Assembly: GCF_018138715.1 (NCBI RefSeq)
Contig: NZ_JAGSHX010000006.1
Span: forward strand, 1,860,001 to 1,924,000
Source: Streptomyces asiaticus
Lineage (GTDB): Bacteria > Actinomycetota > Actinomycetes > Streptomycetales > Streptomycetaceae
Direction of reading: 5' to 3'
Length of the DNA stretch: 64,000 bases
Shown: positions 51,401 through 58,947 of the stretch, piece after piece
Layout of the letters: each line of letters begins with the position of its first letter
Position numbering within the stretch: the stretch's first letter is position 1
Program-made: the position numbers and the translations under genes
The notes under the pieces: generated by a model
Database searches by the model: none
Told to the model about the DNA's origin: nothing
What the model saw: the letters and a program-made list of their open reading frames with translations, nothing else

Positions 51401-51688
51401 GGACCGGCCGAGCGGGCGCCGCTGGTGTCCGTGGACAACCCCGCGATCACGATCGAGTCGGTCAAGCTCGCGGAGGACCGCAGCGGCGATGTGGTGGTGC
51501 GGCTGTACGAGTCGCAGGGCGGCCGGGCGGCGGGCACGCTGGTCACCGGCTTCCCGGTGCTCGGCGCGGAGGTGACGGACCTGCTGGAGCGCCCCCTGCA
51601 CGAGGCGTCCACGGGCCCGGGCGGGCTGACCCTGGCACTGCGTCCGCACCAGATCCTGACGCTGCGGCTGCGGCCGGTGAGCGGCTGA
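48491..51688 (+). CDS. Alpha-mannosidase (GH38)
   Basis: This 1065-residue cytoplasmic zinc enzyme hydrolyses alpha-mannosides. The GH38 catalytic barrel is clear: [20 protein letters not shown] with the zinc-binding His and Asp, then [20 protein letters not shown] and [20 protein letters not shown]. The nucleophile Asp is in [14 protein letters not shown], and a second zinc His in [19 protein letters not shown]. The beta-sandwich C-terminal half is complete. No signal peptide is seen. ATG 48491 follows GAGGAG by five bases. The frame upstream to 48404 is non-conserved. It may work with the alpha-L-fucosidase in glycan use, but the two are far apart. Confidence 0.94.
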   Translation: [1065 protein letters not shown]

Positions 51689-51709
51689 CCGGCGCATACG
51701 GTCTGACGG

Positions 51710-52594
51710 CTATACGACGGGCGGTCGTCCGCAGCGAGTCAGCTGGACGACCGTCCGCCAACTCATCGGCGCCCGGGTGCCGTGCCCCCCGCGCAGCCCT
51801 TCGCGTAGCCCGCTCAGAGAAGCGCGGAGGGCCGCGCGGTCACGGAACCGCCACAGGGTCAGGGCCAGCCAGGTGGCGAGGTTGAAGGGGATGAGAACCC
51901 GGGGGAGGTTGCGCCGGGCGAGCCAGACACGGTTGCGGGCGTTGAGCCGGTAGAAGGTGACGTGGCGGGCCGGGTTGGTCGCCGGGTGGTGGACGGTGAC
52001 GGCGGGCAGGTACCGGCCGGTGTAGCCGCGGTCCCACAGTCGCCAGGCCAGGTCGATGCCCTCGTGGAAGAGGAAGAAGTGGCCGGGCCATCCCCCGACG
52101 GCCTGGAAGGCGGAGCGGCGGATCAGAACGACGCCTTCGGCCATGACGGTCACGGTGCCGGGCCGAGTGGGGTCGGAGGACTTCAGCCGGGGCACCCAGC
52201 GGCGCTGGGTGACGCCGCTGTTGGGGTCGGTGATGCGGGGCTGTACATAAGCGAGCCGGGCGTCGTAGTCGAGTTCGGTGGCGAGCCGGGCCAGGGCGTC
52301 GGCGGCTGGGAGGACGGCGTCGTTGTCGAAGAAGAACAGGTAGTCGCGGTCGTCGGTGACAGCGGCGGCGCCAACGTTGCGGCCCTCGGGGATTCCGACG
52401 TTCTCCGGCAGTTCGATGGTGCGCACCCCCGCGGGGACCTGGGCAGGGCGGCAGCCGTTGCCGACGACCACCACGTCGAGATCGACGCCCTGCTGAGCCA
52501 GCAGGGAGGCCATGGCCCGAGGGAACTCCTCGGGCCGGTCGTTCATGGTCAGCACCACCGCGCCGACCTTGGGGCGCGGGGCACCAGCGGTCAC
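51710..52594 (-). CDS. Family 2 glycosyltransferase
   Basis: This 294-residue GT-A fold enzyme has the N-terminal nucleotide-binding strand VGAVVLTMNDRPEEFPRAMA, the metal-binding DxD-type motif YLFFFDNDAVLP, an acceptor-side FHEGIDLAWRLWDRGY (like the ED-x-x-W-R pattern) and a C-terminal membrane-proximal helix (LIPFNLATWLALTLWRF). It resembles rhamnosyl- or mannosyl-type transferases of cell-surface polysaccharide synthesis. Donor and acceptor are unknown. GTG 52594 follows GAGGA. It ends 21 bp from the convergent GH38 gene. Confidence 0.88.
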   Translation of the reverse strand: MTAGAPRPKVGAVVLTMNDRPEEFPRAMASLLAQQGVDLDVVVVGNGCRPAQVPAGVRTIELPENVGIPEGRNVGAAAVTDDRDYLFFFDNDAVLPAADALARLATELDYDARLAYVQPRITDPNSGVTQRRWVPRLKSSDPTRPGTVTVMAEGVVLIRRSAFQAVGGWPGHFFLFHEGIDLAWRLWDRGYTGRYLPAVTVHHPATNPARHVTFYRLNARNRVWLARRNLPRVLIPFNLATWLALTLWRFRDRAALRASLSGLREGLRGGHGTRAPMSWRTVVQLTRCGRPPVV

Positions 52595-52633
52595 AGAAGG
52601 GTCCTCACTACGTACAGATCACCTCGTGTTCGC

Positions 52634-52661
52634 CTGACAGTCACCAGGGCGTCACTGTCAG
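52634..52661. repeat. Inverted repeat beside the poxB fragment
   Basis: CTGACAGT (52634-52641) and ACTGTCAG (52654-52661) are perfect 8-bp arms around 12 bases. The duplicated poxB segment begins 12 bp further on (52674), so it may be a duplication-end feature or the control region of the glycosyltransferase. Confidence 0.5.
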
Positions 52662-52673
52662 CTCATGCAGCCT

Positions 52674-53056
52674 ACTGGGCGCCGATCGCCTGCGGCAGCG
52701 CGTTGGCCATCGAGCCGTGGGTGAAGGAGCCGATCATCCGGCGGCGGCCGTTGGGGGACAGATAACGCGCGGCCCACACATTGCACATCCCGGTGTCCAC
52801 GGTGAAGATCGCGTCATCGGCGGCCTCCTCGTCCAGCACCGACGCCACGAACTCCGGGTGGATCGGAATGTGCTTGTCGACCTTGCGGGTGTACGCCTTG
52901 ACCACGCCCTCCAGGGCGTCGGCGTGCTTCTTCAGCATGCGGTCGAGGAACCGGCGGTCGGTCTTCGGGTGCACCTTCGGCGCCAGACAGCCCAGCGTCT
53001 CCCGGACGTCGCCCCAGACGGCGAGGCCCAGCTTGGAGCGGGTTGTCGTACTGGAC
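52674..53056 (-). pseudogene. Truncated, rearranged second copy of poxB
   Basis: Positions 52674-53041 match 55387-55754 of the intact poxB in the same orientation, with three mismatches noticed (about 99 percent identity). The encoded part is the middle of the enzyme (VWGDVRETLGCL through MANALPQAIGAQ). After 53041 the copy jumps to a 15-bp match with 55921-55935, losing 166 bp, and then becomes unrelated. Neither the N-terminal TPP-glutamate region nor the C-terminal GDG-NN motif is present, so it cannot be functional. Confidence 0.85.
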
Positions 53057-53437
53057 GAAGGTGCGTATCTCGATGCCGTGAGGAAGCCCCGCCCGGCGCC
53101 ACATGGAAGCGGACGGACGGGGCCGTTGACGGGTGCTGGCTGACCTACGAGACGACGCCCGTTCCACTGCACCTGCTACACGGGATGGCATACATCGCGC
53201 CGTCATCACCAACAAGCACAGTCGCCGAGAATCGGCGCCGAGATCGATGAGGCGGTCCCCGCCGGCGTCTGCGTCCGGCCCAGCAGCCACAGGCATCGTC
53301 CGGGAGTGCTGACGGCGCCTGGAACCGACTCGCGAACCGGACTACGTCGACCGCACGAGGATTCACCCATTGCGACACAACGACCACCTCCTGTAGCCGA
53401 GAGTACGTGCCGCGCGTCGGGCTGTCAGCGCGTCAGC
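53057..53437. other. No gene recognised
   Basis: This 380-bp stretch lies between the poxB fragment and the next gene. Several short open frames exist on both strands but none has a family match or a convincing ribosome binding site. Confidence 0.5.
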
Positions 53438-53908
53438 TCAGTTCGGGCCCGTGTTGCTACAGTCGCCGGTGCATGTGCCCTCGCCCCCGGGCTCACTGTG
53501 CTCACATCCGGCCGCGACCAGGATGCTCCGGTCGGTCGGCGCCAGCCACAGCGCGTCATCCACGGTGAACCCCGCCTGGGCGACCATCTCCTGGGTGCGC
53601 GTCAGCTCGCCCGCGTCGTGGCGGTACGGGTTCGGCGGCTCCGGCATGTGATGCACGAAATGGCCCAACCCCTCGCACAGCTCGCTGTAGACGCGGGTGT
53701 GAAGGATGAGGGCGTGCCAACCCTCGTCGACCACCCGGGACGGGCGAAGCCGGGCGTCCGGGAAGGCGGCGCAGGTCGCGGTGAACTTGACGGCCTCGTC
53801 GACGATCCGCTCGGCCATACCCGGCTCCATGCCGGGGTTGTTGTCCAAGACAGTCCGGATCACTCCGGCCCGCTTGGGTCGTTCCAGTAACGCAGTAACG
53901 TTGCTCAT
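53438..53908 (-). CDS. Glycine-rich-domain-type small protein with a cysteine-containing tail
   Basis: This 156-residue soluble protein has helical segments VDEAVKFTATCAAFPDARLR, then VVDEGWHALILHTRVYSELC and LGHFVHHMPEPPNPYR. The WHALILHT...C pattern resembles the GRDP (DUF1399-like) domain of small actinobacterial proteins. The C-terminus holds CEHSEPGGEGTCTGDCSNTG with three cysteines. ATG 53906-53908 follows GAGG by seven bases. I recognise the domain only by pattern, and function is unknown. It lies among degraded genes between the two poxB copies. A hairpin (53942-53985) lies upstream. Confidence 0.6.
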   Translation of the reverse strand: MSNVTALLERPKRAGVIRTVLDNNPGMEPGMAERIVDEAVKFTATCAAFPDARLRPSRVVDEGWHALILHTRVYSELCEGLGHFVHHMPEPPNPYRHDAGELTRTQEMVAQAGFTVDDALWLAPTDRSILVAAGCEHSEPGGEGTCTGDCSNTGPN

Positions 53909-53941
53909 ACGCGTGCCTCTTCTCTGTGAGTGGTGCGCTGC

Positions 53942-53985
53942 CCTCGCCCCGGTCACTGGCCACCAACCATCCGACCGGGGCGAGG
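53942..53985. terminator. Strong hairpin upstream of the glycine-rich-domain gene
   Basis: CCTCGCCCCGGTC (53942-53954) and GACCGGGGCGAGG (53973-53985) are perfect 13-bp arms with an 18-base loop, 34 bp before the gene at 53908 on its upstream side. It can be a terminator for transcription entering from the right or a leader structure. The following 53986-54386 shows nothing recognisable. Confidence 0.55.
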
Positions 53986-54386
53986 TCGTGTGCGACCGCC
54001 GCCCCTCATCCCGTCGCACGTCACCGGGACTCGGAGCAGGGACCACGATCCGAAAGGAGCCGACCAGGGCACTTCCGGACCGCTTCCTACCTGCCAGGCG
54101 TTCCAGCACCCACCAGGCAGGGGCTCTATGCGGGAGCCTCCGAGATGTACTCCGATGATTTCGAAGGCCCTCACCGCTCCTCGTCCCCTCTGCCGCTAGG
54201 TCAGGGGAAGACGAGGAAGTCATCAGGCGGGATGCGAAGGCGGCTGCTCTTCGCTGTCGGATGGCCGGCTGTACCGTCGCAGCAGACGCTGCCGAGCCTC
54301 CATGGTCGCGACGCGCCTGACCACTTCTCGTCGGGACAGGCAGTCGACGCCCCGGCCAGGGAACCAGCTCATGCCGTCGCCCCGTC

Positions 54387-54830
54387 ATGCCGGACCAGCG
54401 TCGTACCCGGGCCGATCTGCTTCCCGCTAGCGCGAAGCCGACGCATAGCCACATCTCGCGAATTCCCGGGAGCTTGCTCATCACTGACGGCTACGCACAC
54501 GCCTCCAACGTCGCTGACCGTCTGCCGCAGTGTGTTACGCGCTGCCTCGTCGAACGCGATCCGGTGCCAGTCGGCGACGAGACAGATGATTCGCCGCTGT
54601 CGAAGCTGAAGCGCATTGACGGCGTCGACGCCCGGTTCAGTGATGATCACATCGCCTTGTCGGTGTTCAGCTTCGATTCCGAAATGCTGGTGACTCCGCA
54701 CCTGTCGAGTCTGCTCGGCCATGAGTCACCGATGTTCCACCTGCATCGGATGGGCGACGATGGGCTGTACGACCGGTTCGCCGGCCACGTGTCCACACTC
54801 TGGGAGAGCGGACGGCCCGTCTGGGAGTAG
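54387..54830 (+). pseudogene. Remnant of a DUF5919-type regulator C-terminal domain
   Basis: The final 80 codons read IDGVDARFSDDHIALSVFSF, then DSEMLVTPHLSSLLGHESPM, and FHLHRMGDDGLYDRFAGHVS followed by TLWESGRPVWE. This resembles the C-terminal (DUF5919-like) half of Streptomyces XRE-type proteins. The upstream 65 codons do not fit and no HTH precedes it, so it is probably a truncated copy. The frame is open, so a short functional protein cannot be excluded. Confidence 0.45.
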
Positions 54831-54913
54831 CCACCCGGAACGCAAACAGCCCCCGCCGGATGATCCCGACGGGATGCTGTGTTACTGGTCATTTCATCTG
54901 GCGAGCGGTCCGC

Positions 54914-56656
54914 TCAGGGGCGCGGTACGTTCCGGAGGTTCGAGCGGGCCATCTGGACCATTTTGCCGACGCCCCCGTCCAGCACCATCTTGCTGGCCGA
55001 GAGCGCGAAGCCGGTCACCATCTCCGCCTTGATCTTGGGCGGGATGGACAGCGCGTTGGGGTCCGTGACGATGTCCAGGAGCGCGGGCCCCTTGTGGTGC
55101 AGTGCGGCGCGCAGCGCGGACCGCAATCGCTTGGGCTTCTCCACCCGCTCGCCGTACACCCCGGCGGCGCGGGCGATCTGCGCGAAGTCCGGGTTGTGGT
55201 AGCCCGTGCCGTGCGCGGGCAGGCCCGAGACCAGCATCTCCAGCTCGACCATGCTCAGCGCGGAGTTGTTGAAGAGGATCACCTTCACCGGCAGGTCGTA
55301 CTGGACAAGGGTGAGGAAGTCGCCCATCAGCATGGTGAACCCGCCGTCGCCGGACATCGAGATCACCTGGCGGCGGCGGTCCATGAACTGGGCGCCGATC
55401 GCCTGCGGCAGCGCGTTGGCCATCGAGCCGTGGGTGAAGGAGCCGATCATCCGGCGGCGGCCGTTGGGGGACAGATAACGCGCGGCCCACACATTGCACA
55501 TCCCGGTGTCCACGGTGAAGATCGCGTCATCGGCGGCCTCCTCGTCCAGCACCGACGCCACGAACTCCGGGTGGATCGGAATGTGCTTGTCGACCTTGCG
55601 GGTGTACGCCTTGACCACGCCCTCCAGGGCGTCGGCGTGCTTCTTCAGCATGCGGTCGAGGAACCGGCGGTCGGTCTTCGGGTGCACCTTCGGCGTCAGA
55701 CAGCCCAGCGTCTCCCGGACGTCGCCCCAGACGGCCAGGTCCAGCTTGGAGCGGCGGCCCAGGTGTTCGGCGCGGACGTCCACCTGCACGGTCCGCACAT
55801 CGGAGGGCAGGAAGGCGCCGTACGGGAAGTCGGTGCCCAGCAGGATCAGCAGATCGCATTCGTGGGTGGCCTCGTACGCCGCGCCGTAGCCGAGCAGACC
55901 GCTCATGCCGACGTCGTACGGGTTGTCGTACTGGATCCACTCCTTGCCGCGCAGGGCATGCCCCACCGGCGCCTTCAGCAGCTCGGCGAAGGCCATCACC
56001 TCCTCGTGCGCCCCGGCACAGCCCCGGCCGCAGAAGAGCGTCACCCGTTCCGCCTCGTTGACCATGCGGGCGAACCGGTCGATCTCCGCGTCGCCCGGGC
56101 GCACGGTGGGCCGGGACGTCACCAGGGCGTGCTCCTCGGCACGCTCGGGCGCCGGGCGGGCGGCGATGTCGCCGGGGAGTGCCACCACGCTGACCCCACT
56201 GCGGCCGATCGCGTGCTGGACGGCGGTTTGCAGAACGCGGGGCATCTGCTGGGGGTGGGAGATCAGCTCGCAGTAGTGGCTGCACTCCTGGAACAGCCGC
56301 TCGGGGTGGGTCTCCTGGAAGTAGCTGGTGCCGATCTCGCTGCTGGGGATGTGCGAGGCGAGCGCGATGACCGGGGCCATGGAGCGGTGGGCGTCGTAGA
56401 GCCCGTTGACCAGATGGACGTGCCCGGGGCCGCAGGAGCCCGCGCAGGCGGCGAGGGACCCGGTGAGCTGCGCCTCGGCACCGGCGGCGAAGGCGGCGGT
56501 CTCCTCGTGCCGCACCTGGATCCAGTCGATCGCGGCATTGCGGCGGACCGCGTCCACCACGGGGTTGAGGCTGTCGCCGACCACGCCGTACAGCCGCCGC
56601 ACACCGGCGCGCACCAGGATGTCCACATATTGCTCAGCCACGGTCTGCTTGGCCAT
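54914..56656 (-). CDS. poxB: Thiamine-pyrophosphate pyruvate dehydrogenase/oxidase
   Basis: This 580-residue FAD- and TPP-dependent enzyme decarboxylates pyruvate to acetate, passing electrons to quinone or oxygen. The catalytic Glu is in QVRHEETAAFAAGAEAQLTG. The central FAD domain shows VTLFCGRGCAGAHEEVMAFA and LLILLGTDFPYGAFLPSDVR. The TPP motif is ISMSGDGGFTMLMGDFLTLV followed by VKVILFNNSALS. Length is normal. ATG 56654-56656 follows GAGGG. The promoter has three TTTCGTCC repeats. Its middle is duplicated as a broken copy at 52674. Peroxide-forming oxidase and quinone-linked forms cannot be told apart here. Confidence 0.93.
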   Translation of the reverse strand: MAKQTVAEQYVDILVRAGVRRLYGVVGDSLNPVVDAVRRNAAIDWIQVRHEETAAFAAGAEAQLTGSLAACAGSCGPGHVHLVNGLYDAHRSMAPVIALASHIPSSEIGTSYFQETHPERLFQECSHYCELISHPQQMPRVLQTAVQHAIGRSGVSVVALPGDIAARPAPERAEEHALVTSRPTVRPGDAEIDRFARMVNEAERVTLFCGRGCAGAHEEVMAFAELLKAPVGHALRGKEWIQYDNPYDVGMSGLLGYGAAYEATHECDLLILLGTDFPYGAFLPSDVRTVQVDVRAEHLGRRSKLDLAVWGDVRETLGCLTPKVHPKTDRRFLDRMLKKHADALEGVVKAYTRKVDKHIPIHPEFVASVLDEEAADDAIFTVDTGMCNVWAARYLSPNGRRRMIGSFTHGSMANALPQAIGAQFMDRRRQVISMSGDGGFTMLMGDFLTLVQYDLPVKVILFNNSALSMVELEMLVSGLPAHGTGYHNPDFAQIARAAGVYGERVEKPKRLRSALRAALHHKGPALLDIVTDPNALSIPPKIKAEMVTGFALSASKMVLDGGVGKMVQMARSNLRNVPRP

Positions 56657-56670
56657 CGCGCGCCCTCATC

Positions 56671-56747
56671 CCTTTCGTCCAGGGTCGATGGGGTGGGTGG
56701 CGGTTGTCCGCCACCTTGCACCTTTCGTCCATCGACTTTCGTCCATC
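56671..56747. repeat. TTTCGTCC repeats in the poxB promoter
   Basis: The octamer TTTCGTCC starts at 56673, 56723 and 56737. The last two are within TTTCGTCCATC units 14 bp apart. They lie 17-91 bp upstream of poxB and downstream of the phosphatase stop region, so direct-repeat regulator binding is plausible. Confidence 0.5.
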
Positions 56748-56765
56748 AACCCATGGACGGCGCGC

Positions 56766-58826
56766 TTACGCCTCCCAGACGGCGGCCGCCGTACGGTCGT
56801 CGGCGTAACCCTTCACCCCGGTCTGGGCATCGGCGAGGAACGCGGCCAGACCCGGCGCCTCCGCGGTGTCCCAGCGTTCGGCCAGGCGATCGGCGAGGGC
56901 GGCCTCGCCGCGCAGGGGATCGGCGAGGCCCGCGCTGCACAGCAGAAGGGTGTCGCCCGGCCGGGCGACGGAGGCGCGGAACCGGAAGGGCCCGTGGACC
57001 GGCTCGGACTCGGGCCCGGGCCCGGGCCCGGACTCTGGCTCGGGCTCTGGCTCTGGCTCGGGGGGCTGCTGAGGGTGCTGGGGCTCTTGTGTCGATTGGC
57101 GGACGGGCGGGCGGCCGCTCCCATAGCCGATGACGGGTCCGCCGATGGTGTCCCGCTCGCCCCCGTCGGGTTCCAGGTCCTGCCAGACGCCGTCCCGCAG
57201 CCGGAAGAGCCCGCCGTCGCCGACGCCGAAGAACACCCGGGTACGGCAGGCCGGATGCGCCGGGAGCAGCAGGCAGCGCACCGAGGCGGTGTGGTCGGCG
57301 GGGGCGAGGCCGCGTACGGTCGCACCGGCGCGCAGCCGCCCGTAGGCACGGTCGGTGAGCCGGTGCAGCCCGGAGCTGAGGGCGCCGCGGTTGGCGGTGT
57401 GGATGTCCTCCGTCAGCCGGGCCTGATTGCTGCCGACCGCCCCGGCGATCCACTCGCACAGCTCACGCGCCACCCGATGCGCCCCCGGGGCCGCCCGCTG
57501 CCCGCTCGCCACGGCCACGAGGAGAAGGGCGCTGTCCCCGGTCCCGAACCGCACCGCGAGCAGCGCGTCGCGCCGCGGCTCGCCCCGATAGCGGGCCGCA
57601 TCCCCGCGCAGGGAGGCGGCCCGCAGCGTCAGCGTGCCGTACCGGGCACCCTCCAGCACGGTGTCGGGCACCACGTCCCGGAGATCCTCCGGATCGGTGA
57701 CGGGAAGCGTGGTCGGCTCGGCCTCGTACGTGGGCGGCTCGCTCCCGACGTACGAGGCGGCCGCGGCCCGCCAGGGCCGCGCCGGATCGGCCCGCAACAC
57801 GGCCTCCGGCGGAGCCGGCACCCCGGCCCCCCGCGGCCCCGACGACGGCGAGGGCGGCCCGGACACGGTGGCCCGCCTGGGTGGGCCGGTGGAGCTGGCG
57901 GGCCCGGGCCCGGGGGCGCTTCCCGAGTCGGTACGTCCGGGTGCGCCCGCCGGGCCGGTGCGCCGGGGCTCGCTTCCCGGGCTGGTGGGGCCGGGTGCGC
58001 CCGCCGGGTTTGTGAGGCCGGGCGTGCCCGCCGGGTTTGTGGGGCCGGGCGTGCCCGCCGGGTTTGTGGGGCCGGGCGGGGTCGGCGGGTTTGTGAGGCC
58101 GGGCGTGCCCGCCGGGTTCGTGGGGCTGGGCGCGCCCGACCGGCTCGCGGGCCCGGGTGAGCTCCCCCGGCTGGTGGGTCCGGACGCGCCCGACCGGCTC
58201 GCGGGACCAGGCGGACTCCCCGGCCTCGCGGGTCCCGGCGCGCTCCCCCGGCTGGTGGGTCCCGGCGCGCTTCCCGAGTCGGTACGTCCGGGTGCGCCCG
58301 CCGGGCCGGTGCGTTCCGGGGTGTGGCCTGGATCCGGGCGACCGGGTGCGTCCCGGGGATCCGCGCCATCCGGCCCCGTGCGTCCCGGCTGGGCACCGGG
58401 CCCCGCACCGCCCTGGGAAGGCTGGCCCGCACCGGGCTCCGCGTTGTCACCCTGCTCGGCGCCCGATCCCGCGTTGCCGCCCGCCGAGGGCGACGCGGCA
58501 CCGGACCCCGCGCGGTGCTGAGTGGGCAGTGTGGCACCGGGCTCCTCGTCGGCGGGAGATCGCCACCCCTGCGGGCCACCTCCGGCGTCGGCGTCGGAGC
58601 CCGGGGCGGCACCGCCCGGCTCCCCCGTCCGCGGGCCCCAGGGGGCGCCCGCGGCCGGTCTCTGGTTACCGGCGTCCTCGTCACCGGCGAGCGTGCGGGA
58701 GGCCGAATCGAACCGCTCGTCCACGGAGTCGGAGGCCGCCGCGGGCCCCGCGTCGGCACGACGCGGGTCGTACAACTCGCCCCACCAGTCGTCCTCATGA
58801 CGGCATCGGTCGCCCTGCTGGCTCAT
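56766..58826 (-). CDS. PP2C-like phosphatase with a long Pro/Gly/Thr-rich repeat N-terminus
   Basis: This 686-residue cytoplasmic protein has an N-terminal 400 residues of low complexity, with tandem PTNPAGTPG and PASRSGA-type units (nt about 57850-58530). The C-terminal part (about 410-686) is a PP2C-like domain: LLAVRFGTGDSALLLVAVAS, then REDTIGGP-like and LLLPAHPACRTRVFFGVGDG, SVARPGDTLLLCSAGLADPL and the final KGYADDRTAAAVWEA. The usual N-terminal RxxNED motif is replaced by YRGEPRRDALLAVRFG, so metal binding may be incomplete. ATG at 58826 is preferred over GTG/ATG 58841. Possible roles are a phosphatase or a pseudophosphatase scaffold. Confidence 0.75.
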   Translation of the reverse strand: MSQQGDRCRHEDDWWGELYDPRRADAGPAAASDSVDERFDSASRTLAGDEDAGNQRPAAGAPWGPRTGEPGGAAPGSDADAGGGPQGWRSPADEEPGATLPTQHRAGSGAASPSAGGNAGSGAEQGDNAEPGAGQPSQGGAGPGAQPGRTGPDGADPRDAPGRPDPGHTPERTGPAGAPGRTDSGSAPGPTSRGSAPGPARPGSPPGPASRSGASGPTSRGSSPGPASRSGAPSPTNPAGTPGLTNPPTPPGPTNPAGTPGPTNPAGTPGLTNPAGAPGPTSPGSEPRRTGPAGAPGRTDSGSAPGPGPASSTGPPRRATVSGPPSPSSGPRGAGVPAPPEAVLRADPARPWRAAAASYVGSEPPTYEAEPTTLPVTDPEDLRDVVPDTVLEGARYGTLTLRAASLRGDAARYRGEPRRDALLAVRFGTGDSALLLVAVASGQRAAPGAHRVARELCEWIAGAVGSNQARLTEDIHTANRGALSSGLHRLTDRAYGRLRAGATVRGLAPADHTASVRCLLLPAHPACRTRVFFGVGDGGLFRLRDGVWQDLEPDGGERDTIGGPVIGYGSGRPPVRQSTQEPQHPQQPPEPEPEPEPESGPGPGPESEPVHGPFRFRASVARPGDTLLLCSAGLADPLRGEAALADRLAERWDTAEAPGLAAFLADAQTGVKGYADDRTAAAVWEA

Positions 58827-58947
58827 CCCCACATTGTCCACAGGGAGGCTCTACGGGAACACCACGCGATGACCGGCCCGAGGCCCGCCCAAGATCCGCT
58901 CAAGCGCCGCGGGGCACACCCCGCGGCGTCCCATCAACCCCGCGCCC

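Noticed and set aside
49385..51697. 770-codon minus-strand frame opposite the GH38 mannosidase
   Set aside because: The plus strand encodes a complete GH38 enzyme; the antisense sequence has no family features.
53145..53387. 80-codon minus-strand ORF after the poxB fragment
   Set aside because: Arg-rich, no ribosome binding site or homology by eye; likely chance.
53926..54609. 227-codon plus-strand frame near the regulator remnant
   Set aside because: No recognisable domain; it overlaps the 54387-54830 frame, whose C-terminus is the better match.
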